Part shown: positions 58,503 through 64,000 of the stretch, in pieces | Layout: each line of letters opens with the position of its first letter | Position numbering within the stretch: the stretch's first letter is position 1 | Source: Cohnella zeiphila | GTDB taxonomy: Bacteria; Bacillota; Bacilli; Paenibacillales; Paenibacillaceae | NCBI RefSeq assembly: GCF_014212055.1 | Contig: NZ_JACJVO010000007.1 | Span: 124,001-188,000 of the forward strand | Direction of reading: 5' to 3' | DNA length: 64,000 nucleotides | Notes under the pieces: model-generated | Told to the model about the DNA's origin: nothing | Seen by the model: the letters and a program-made list of their open reading frames with translations, nothing else | The model's database searches: none | Program-made: the position numbers and the translations under genes

Positions 58503-58597
58503 CCGCGTGAAGTCCCGGTTGGGCAGGCCGAAACAAACGGGTGGTAGCGGCCGCGCCGTCGCGTGCGCGGCTCGGCTCGTGCATCCACGGCAAAGGC

Positions 58598-58631
58598 AGA
58601 AGGACTGCCGGCTCGTCGCCTGACAGTCCTT
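58598..58631 (-). terminator. terminator of the membrane-fusion protein gene
   Basis: AGGACTG pairs with CAGTCCT around a 16-nt loop just past the stop codon at 58637. T-run is weak on the minus strand. Confidence 0.55.
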
Positions 58632-58636
58632 TTCGC

Positions 58637-59839
58637 TTACAATCGAACCCGGACGCCGTCCTGAAGCGGCTCGCTGCTGTCCAGAACGACCTGGTCGTAA
58701 TCGTACAGGTCGCCGCCGACCGCCGCAACGCCGCCGTTCTCGTCGATGACCGTCACGTCCCTTCTCGCGGCGTAGTACGCGTTGCCGAGCGGACTCTGAC
58801 GCTTCTCGATCGCATAGACGTAAACGCCGCTCCGATCCTGATGGATCGCCTGCGCAGACACGAGAAGCGCATCCTTGCTCTCTTGCCGCGACAGCTCCAC
58901 CTCCACCCGCTCGCCGCCCCGGAGCGACGGATCCTTTATCGTCACGGTCACCGGCAGCGAGCCGGTCTCTGAGGACGAGCCTGAATTCGCCGCCCCGCTT
59001 CCGCTCTCGCTTGAAGCCATATCTCCCGCGCCGTCGTCCGCGGAACGGGACGGCGCCGTTGCGTCCGCGGCGTCCCCGTCTTCGATTTTCGCCACGGTCC
59101 CTTTCAGCGACCGGCTGTCATCTTCGGTCAAGCGGACGTCCATCGCATCGCCGGGCTTCAGCGTATCCGCAATCGCCGCAGGGATCTGCAGCCGGAACTG
59201 AAAGCCGCTTGCAGCGTCGGCCAGCCTCACATCCGGGCCGCCGGTTGCCGCCGATAAGCCCGCCACGGCATGGACTTCCGTCACGATACCGTCGAACGGG
59301 GCGACGAGCTGCCGGTCCGCCGACGCGTCATGCCGCAATCGCTCGATCCGGTTCTGCTGCGCTCGAATGCTCGCATCCGCGCTCTCCAGAGCGGTACGGG
59401 CGTCCAAGATCGCCTCCTCGTCCCCGCTCTGCACCGCATCGACATAGCGATGCTGCAGTTGCGGCTTCGGGAGCTCCAGCTGTTCCAGAGCCGCCGTCTC
59501 GTCCTCGATTTGCCGCTGCGCCTCGGTATCGTCGTAAGAGACAAGCTGCTGACCGCGATGCACGGCATCGCCCGGCTTGACCAGCACTTGAGCCACTTTC
59601 CAGCCCGCCGGATTCGTCAAATCCGCCGTTTCCGCGGGAGACAGCACGGCGCTTCCATGGAACGAGCGGGAGAGCCGTCCCTGGCTCGGCTTCTCCGCCG
59701 ACACTTTCGGCAGCGTGAGCGCCTGCAGCGAGTTGCCGATCAGCGTAAAAACGATCAGCATCGCGACAAACAGGCCCGCGGCGATCCGAATCGTTCGTTG
59801 ACGGGCCGCCAGCCGCCGTCCGGTCGTCTCCGCTTCCAC
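58637..59839 (-). CDS. HlyD-like membrane-fusion (periplasmic adaptor) protein
   Basis: 400 residues. One N-terminal transmembrane helix (about 18-38), biotinyl-lipoyl-like half motif (WKVAQVLVKPGDAVHRGQQLVSYDD), a helical hairpin (about 105-170), the second half motif LVAPFDGIVTEVHAVAGLSA, and a beta-barrel domain interrupted by a Ser/Gly/Asp-rich insertion (about 255-300). YknX-type adaptors normally pair with MacB-like ABC exporters; here the neighbours encode a sugar importer 18 bases away, an unusual pairing. Confidence 0.82.
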   Translation of the reverse strand: MEAETTGRRLAARQRTIRIAAGLFVAMLIVFTLIGNSLQALTLPKVSAEKPSQGRLSRSFHGSAVLSPAETADLTNPAGWKVAQVLVKPGDAVHRGQQLVSYDDTEAQRQIEDETAALEQLELPKPQLQHRYVDAVQSGDEEAILDARTALESADASIRAQQNRIERLRHDASADRQLVAPFDGIVTEVHAVAGLSAATGGPDVRLADAASGFQFRLQIPAAIADTLKPGDAMDVRLTEDDSRSLKGTVAKIEDGDAADATAPSRSADDGAGDMASSESGSGAANSGSSSETGSLPVTVTIKDPSLRGGERVEVELSRQESKDALLVSAQAIHQDRSGVYVYAIEKRQSPLGNAYYAARRDVTVIDENGGVAAVGGDLYDYDQVVLDSSEPLQDGVRVRL

Positions 59840-59857
59840 TTAGATCCCTCCCCTAAG

Positions 59858-60739
59858 CTATCCTTTGATCCCCGATTGCTCGATCCCTTGCACCAAATAA
59901 GCTTCCGCATACAGAAACAGCAGCGCCATCGGGATCATGTACAACACCGATGCGGCGAACCCGACGCCGCGGGCTTGCTCGTTAATTCGCGACAGCTCCA
60001 CCGACAGCGGCTGCTTGAACGCATCCTCCAGAAAAATAAGCGGCTGCTCGACCATGTTCCATTGATCGGCGAACAGCAGCACGATCAGCGCAGCCAGACC
60101 GGGCTTCGCGAGCGGCAGCACGATGCGGCGGAAGATGACGCCGTGACCCGCTCCGTCCATCCGCGCCGCTTCCGCGTAGGCCGCCGGAATATGCGCCATG
60201 AACTGCCGCAGCATGAACACGCCGAATGCGCCGAATATTCCCGGTCCGATAATGGCCGCCCAGGAATTAAGAAGACCGAGCTTCCCCGCGATCAGATAGT
60301 TCGGAACGAGCGTCACCTGGAACGGCATCAGCATCGCCATCAGGTAGACGAGAAACAGCTTGTCTCGTCCTTTGAACTTTAGCTTGGCGAACGCATATGC
60401 CGCCAGCGCCGCGACCGCCGTCTGTCCAGCGACGATCGGCGCCGAAAGTCCGACCGAATTCCAGAACTGATGCAGATAAACCGGCGCGCGAAGGAGCAGC
60501 TGCGCATATTGGCCGAAGCTCAGCCAATCGGGAAGAAGCTTCAGGTTGACGAACGCGTCCTGCTGCCCTTTCGCGACATCCCCCATTTTGCCGAGCCAGT
60601 CGTAATTGGAGCCGATCTCCCGCTCCGTCATCAGCGAATTCGTCAGCGTCAGCACGATCGGCAGCGCCAACGCCGCCGCCGGCAGGACGGCCAGCAGCGT
60701 ATAGATCAGCTTGGTCAGCGGCTCTCTCGCTCGCTTCAC
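59858..60739 (-). CDS. carbohydrate ABC transporter permease (MalG type)
   Basis: 293 residues, six helices. EAA loop YAEAARMDGAGHGVIFRRIVLPLAKPGLAA; also AMLMPFQVTLVPNYLIAGKLGLLNSW. GTG 60739 follows GGAGGGA at good spacing; ATG 60757 is an alternative start that would overlap the upstream permease by 4 bp. Forms a CUT1 importer with the next two genes upstream. Confidence 0.9.
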   Translation of the reverse strand: MKRAREPLTKLIYTLLAVLPAAALALPIVLTLTNSLMTEREIGSNYDWLGKMGDVAKGQQDAFVNLKLLPDWLSFGQYAQLLLRAPVYLHQFWNSVGLSAPIVAGQTAVAALAAYAFAKLKFKGRDKLFLVYLMAMLMPFQVTLVPNYLIAGKLGLLNSWAAIIGPGIFGAFGVFMLRQFMAHIPAAYAEAARMDGAGHGVIFRRIVLPLAKPGLAALIVLLFADQWNMVEQPLIFLEDAFKQPLSVELSRINEQARGVGFAASVLYMIPMALLFLYAEAYLVQGIEQSGIKG

Positions 60740-60753
60740 TTCCGTCCCTCCAT

Positions 60754-61626
60754 TCACTCCAGATTGTCCCGGAACTTGCGCTCCGCGCGAAGCAGGAAGG
60801 ACGCCAGCAGAACGATGCTGCCGACCATCAGCACCGCGGCGGCCGACAGCTTCTGCACGTCGAGCGACAGAAACAAGTTGTTCATGTAATGCTGAAGCAT
60901 GTAGATTCGTCCGTAAGGATAGTCGCCTTCAAGCAGGTAAGCTTCCCGGAATACCTTGAACGAATTGACGACGGAGATCAGGACGACGAACACCATCGCC
61001 GGCGTCACGTACACCAGCGTAACGTGCAGAAGCTGACGCACCTTGCCCGCGCCTTCGATGCGCGCCGTCTCGTAATAGGAGGCCGGAATGGCCTGAAGCG
61101 CCGCCAGGAACAGAATGACGTCGTAGCCGATGTTTTTCCACAGATACATCAGCAGAAGCACCCAGAGCGAGCCGTCCGATTGGAGCCAATCGATGCGTCC
61201 CAGATGCAGGGCGTGACGCCAAGCGTTCAACGTGCCGTTCCAGTCGAAAAAGATTTGCCAGACGAGCGCGACGGAAGCGACGGGTACGACGAGCGGAAGC
61301 GCATAAACCGTTCGCAGCGTCTGACGCAAATAAAGGCTGCGGTTCAGCAGCAGGGCGAGGAGCAAAGACAACGCGATGAGCAGCGGCACGCCGATTCCGG
61401 TGAACAGAAGCGAGTTCGCCGCCGCCTGGCGGAAAGAGGCGCTCGCCAGCACCTCCCTGTAATTTTCGAGGCCGGCGAACGAGCCGCTGCCCGTCCGGTC
61501 CGTAAATGAGTACCAGACGCCCATTCCGAACGGGACAAGATAGAACAGCCCAAAGCCGAGCGCGCTGGGCGCAAGGAACAGCAGCGCCGCCCGCCCGTCC
61601 CGCAGGAGCGCCCCCCGCCTATTCAT
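60754..61626 (-). CDS. carbohydrate ABC transporter permease (MalF type)
   Basis: 290 residues, six helices (AALLFLAPSALGFGLFYLVPFGMGVWYSF at the start; EAA loop YYETARIEGAGKVRQLLHVTLVYVTP). Its start overlaps the end of the binding lipoprotein gene by 8 bp, so translation is coupled. No ATPase gene is present, as in the salvage-locus importer. Confidence 0.92.
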   Translation of the reverse strand: MNRRGALLRDGRAALLFLAPSALGFGLFYLVPFGMGVWYSFTDRTGSGSFAGLENYREVLASASFRQAAANSLLFTGIGVPLLIALSLLLALLLNRSLYLRQTLRTVYALPLVVPVASVALVWQIFFDWNGTLNAWRHALHLGRIDWLQSDGSLWVLLLMYLWKNIGYDVILFLAALQAIPASYYETARIEGAGKVRQLLHVTLVYVTPAMVFVVLISVVNSFKVFREAYLLEGDYPYGRIYMLQHYMNNLFLSLDVQKLSAAAVLMVGSIVLLASFLLRAERKFRDNLE

Positions 61627-63031
61627 TGAGATACGTCGTCGCTTTGTTCTGGATCAGCTTGGCCACCGTCTCCGCCGTTTTCTGCCCGCTGAAGAAAGCC
61701 GGGGTCTCTTCGAAAAGAGCTTGCTCGATCGTCCCGGGAAGAGAGTCCAGCGGATGCGCGGCTCCGGACAGCATATCGTCGAGAGGCTGCAGATCGGCTT
61801 TGGTCACCGGGAACGTTCCGCCCCGTCCCGAACCGTCTTCTTCGACCGTGTACTGGCCGGCTTCGAGCAGCTGATCGACCTGTTTTTCATAGACCGTCCG
61901 ATTGATCGGAAGGCCGAAAACCGGAGTTAGCGCCGGGTCGGACATCAAATATTTGAGGAAATCCCACGCCTCCGCCTGCACCTTGGAATGCGCGTTGATC
62001 GCCAGTTTGTCGTACGTCGTGAAGTACCCGCCGGGATCCTGACCGTCCGCTTTCGGAGCGTAATAAAGTTTCTTTTTCGGATACTGGATGTCTCTCATCC
62101 GGGTCAAATAGCCCTCGGGAGAATCGATGGTGAGGTCCTGGAAAAAGACGTCGCCGTCTCTCAATTTGCTTATATCAAAAGTGACGACTTTGTCTTCCTC
62201 CATTTTGCGGATCCCGTTTAGCATGCCGATAAAGAGATCCGAATCGAAGTGGGCTTCCTTGCGCTCCGCATCGACCAATGCGGGCAGGTTGGCTTGGACC
62301 ATCTGATAGAGCAGATTGATCGGGGACTTGAACACATAAGCGTCCTCATGACCTCCTTTGGCTACCAGTTGTCTGCCCGCTTCCGCGAATTCATCCCAAT
62401 TCCAGCTCTTGTCGTCAAAGGAGACTCCCGACTTCTCGATCGCTTCCTGATCTCCGACCAGCGTCTGCATGAAAAAGGACATCGGAATCGAGGTAATCTC
62501 CCCCTCCGATCCGACCGGCTCGATAATGTTGTCGAAGTAATCTTCCTTGTGAAACGACGGGTCGCTCGCCATTGCCGCCCCCAAATCCGTCAATATGTTT
62601 TTGCCCGCATACCGGTCGGTCGGCAGCCAATCAACATCGATCAAATCGGGACCCTGGCCGGCCAAAAGCTGCGTGCTCGTCGTCTGCCGGAACTTTTCCA
62701 GTCCCAGTCCGTTCAGGTCTTCTTCACCTTTGGCGAGCGAATTCAGCTTGATGGTAATATTCGGATGAAGCGCTTCGTAGTTTTTGATGGCGGCGGCGAA
62801 TTCTTCGTTGTACTGATAGGTTTGAAACACGATCGTTTTCGACTCTCCGTCGCTTGCGGGACTGGCGATGGCCGGCTCCGTAACGGCAGACGAGGAAGAT
62901 GGCGAAGGGGCCGAGCCCTTTGTCGCCGGCGCGCTTGAGGCAGGCGTCTGACCTCCATCCCCTCCGCCGCTGCATGCGGCAAGCGAAATCGTTAACAGGC
63001 TGCCGGCAAGCAGCACCTGCGTCTTTCTCAT
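61619..63031 (-). CDS. sugar-binding lipoprotein
   Basis: 470 residues. Lipobox SLAAC (Cys20), Ser/Pro/Ala-rich linker, then a type-1 solute-binding protein (FAAAIKNYEALHPNITIKLNSLAKGEEDLNGLG, LLAGQGPDLIDVDWLPTDRYAGKNILTDL, EAWDFLKYLMSDPALTPVFGLPINR). AAAGGATG precedes the ATG; TATACT -10 near 63076. First gene of the importer operon. The sensor kinase gene upstream in the same direction suggests two-component control; ligand unknown. Confidence 0.92.
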   Translation of the reverse strand: MRKTQVLLAGSLLTISLAACSGGGDGGQTPASSAPATKGSAPSPSSSSAVTEPAIASPASDGESKTIVFQTYQYNEEFAAAIKNYEALHPNITIKLNSLAKGEEDLNGLGLEKFRQTTSTQLLAGQGPDLIDVDWLPTDRYAGKNILTDLGAAMASDPSFHKEDYFDNIIEPVGSEGEITSIPMSFFMQTLVGDQEAIEKSGVSFDDKSWNWDEFAEAGRQLVAKGGHEDAYVFKSPINLLYQMVQANLPALVDAERKEAHFDSDLFIGMLNGIRKMEEDKVVTFDISKLRDGDVFFQDLTIDSPEGYLTRMRDIQYPKKKLYYAPKADGQDPGGYFTTYDKLAINAHSKVQAEAWDFLKYLMSDPALTPVFGLPINRTVYEKQVDQLLEAGQYTVEEDGSGRGGTFPVTKADLQPLDDMLSGAAHPLDSLPGTIEQALFEETPAFFSGQKTAETVAKLIQNKATTYLNE

Positions 63032-63127
63032 GCAAGATCATCCTTTCGGTCCGTGGTTCGTCAACAGGGCCAGTATAACGGGGCCGAGTCAAGATCGAAT
63101 GGAGCCGATGTCAAGATGGGATAAAGA

Positions 63128-63155
63128 AAAGCCGCCTGCCCTATGGCAAGCGGCT
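63128..63155 (-). terminator. terminator of the sensor kinase gene
   Basis: Minus strand AGCCGCTTGCC pairs with GGCAGGCGGCT around a short loop, then TTTTC. Confidence 0.75.
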
Positions 63156-63169
63156 GCTTGAAAATGGTC

Positions 63170-64000
63170 TCAAGACGACGGAACCCGGCGCAGATCGAAG
63201 TGGAAAATAACCCCGTCCTTCGTGTTCGCCGCGCCGTAGGACGAACCGTGAAGCTCCAGAATGTTGCGGGCGATCGCCAGCCCCAGCCCTGTCCCTCCCT
63301 GGTCGCGGCGGCGGGAGGCTTCGCCCCGGTAAAACCGGTCCCACACCTTGTCCAGTTGATCGGGAGGGATCGGATCTCCTTTATTTTTCACGCAGACGAG
63401 CACCCTGTCCTCCTGCTCCTCGGCCATGACCGCGATCGTTCCTCCTTCGGGCGAATGCCGGATCGCGTTCGTCAGGAAATTCGCCAGCACCTGCTCGATC
63501 CGGTGGGGATTGCCTTCGGCGGTTACCGGCGCTAGCCGGGTCAGCAATTGAAGCTGCTTTTGCTTGAGCGGCAGCGCCAAAGAGTCGCACACCGCCATGA
63601 CCAGCCGGTCTACTCGGAACGTCTCTTTTTTCAACGCGTACGTTCCGGATTCCAGCTTGGCCAGATCGAGCATGTCGACGACCAGAAGGTCCATCCTCTC
63701 CACTTCTTGATCCATCGCCTGGAAATAGTGATCCCGCTTATGGCTTGCGACGCCGTCCCGCAGAATCGAGATACAGCTCTTGAGCACGCTAAGCGGCGTC
63801 TTGAGCTCATGGGAAACCCCGGCGATGAATTCCTTCCGGGTGTTCTCCAACCGCTTCTCCATTTCGATGTCTTGCTCCAACTGCCGGATATGTCTCTGCA
63901 GCGAACCCGAGAGCGAGTTGATGTTGCGGGACAGCTCGCCGATCTCGTCCGCCGAGGAGGCCGGCAGCTCCGCCGTAAAATCGAGGGAAGCGAGCCGCTT
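63170..64000 (-). CDS. sensor histidine kinase (N-terminus outside window)
   Basis: 276 residues visible. The frame is open to the window edge; the visible part begins in a HAMP domain (LASLDFTAELPASSADEIGELSRNINSLSGSLQRHI), then HisKA with GVSHELKTPLSVLKSCISILRDG (phosphoacceptor His about residue 64 of the visible part) and HATPase with VLANFLTNAIRHS, VKNKGDPIPPDQLDKVWDRFYRG and GGTGLGLAIARNIL. VanS/PhoR-like. The response regulator probably lies just beyond the window. Confidence 0.9.
   Translation of the reverse strand, partial: KRLASLDFTAELPASSADEIGELSRNINSLSGSLQRHIRQLEQDIEMEKRLENTRKEFIAGVSHELKTPLSVLKSCISILRDGVASHKRDHYFQAMDQEVERMDLLVVDMLDLAKLESGTYALKKETFRVDRLVMAVCDSLALPLKQKQLQLLTRLAPVTAEGNPHRIEQVLANFLTNAIRHSPEGGTIAVMAEEQEDRVLVCVKNKGDPIPPDQLDKVWDRFYRGEASRRRDQGGTGLGLAIARNILELHGSSYGAANTKDGVIFHFDLRRVPSS

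Overview
The window is GC-rich, densely coding DNA from a spore-forming, high-GC member of the Bacillota, most like Paenibacillaceae (Cohnella/Paenibacillus). The evidence is the set of gene families: DUF309, a YxcD-like DUF2653 protein, a collagen-triplet/DUF4183 spore-surface pair, an FHA-winged-helix regulator, Lsa-type ABC-F, many lipoprotein-dependent sugar ABC importers, GGAGG-type ribosome binding sites and GTG/TTG starts. I saw no tRNA, rRNA, insertion sequence, prophage or CRISPR array. The first and last genes (beta-carbonic anhydrase; a sensor kinase) run off the window.

Layout. 1-5.2 kb: carbonic anhydrase, small conserved proteins, and an AraR-like repressor with a GH51 arabinofuranosidase. 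5.2-16.7 kb: MGT glycosyltransferase, FHA-wHTH regulator, lipoprotein penicillin-binding protein, aldo/keto reductase, VOC proteins, an ABC-F ribosome-protection gene with a complete attenuator leader, a hydrolase, a leaderless ArsR regulator with its AHSA1 partner, DinB and LysR. 17-26.5 kb: lipase-like hydrolase, two BcrAB-like ABC exporters with an OmpR-type two-component system, a tiny membrane peptide, and a secreted protein whose promoter carries a four-copy response-regulator-type box; then a MocR regulator. 27-34.5 kb: serine hydrolase, a DeoR regulator coupled to a MurA paralogue with an active-site Cys-to-Asp change, an epimerase, and a TetR-controlled DHA2 exporter with a cysteine-less isochorismatase homologue. 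34.5-44.2 kb: a decayed gene, a PRPP-synthetase paralogue lacking catalytic-loop residues, modAB without modC, spore-coat-like proteins, an SH3b-glucosaminidase, NAD(P)HX repair, and an autoregulated LacI repressor.

45.6-58 kb is a peptidoglycan amino-sugar salvage locus on the minus strand: MurR/RpiR regulator, MurQ etherase, a solute-binding protein with two ABC permeases, AnmK, a GNAT protein, a PIG-L deacetylase, NamZ (GH171), NagZ (GH3) and a BadF-type amino-sugar kinase. NamZ and NagZ carry no signal peptide here, no PTS transporter is present, and a cytosolic kinase sits beside MurQ. This implies import of intact muro-oligosaccharide by ABC transporter, hydrolysis inside the cell, then phosphorylation and ether cleavage. 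The promoter shows a MurR-like palindrome and a cre-like core. 58.6-64 kb holds a membrane-fusion protein, another sugar ABC importer and a sensor kinase.

The most unusual non-coding structures are two 182-183 bp elements (45261-45443 and 58321-58502). Each has four copies of a 23-bp box in the order forward, forward, reverse, reverse, with identical spacings but diverged intervening sequence that still folds. Also notable are a six-copy 51-bp tandem array inside the salvage locus and the ABC-F leader. I know no described family matching the two box elements.
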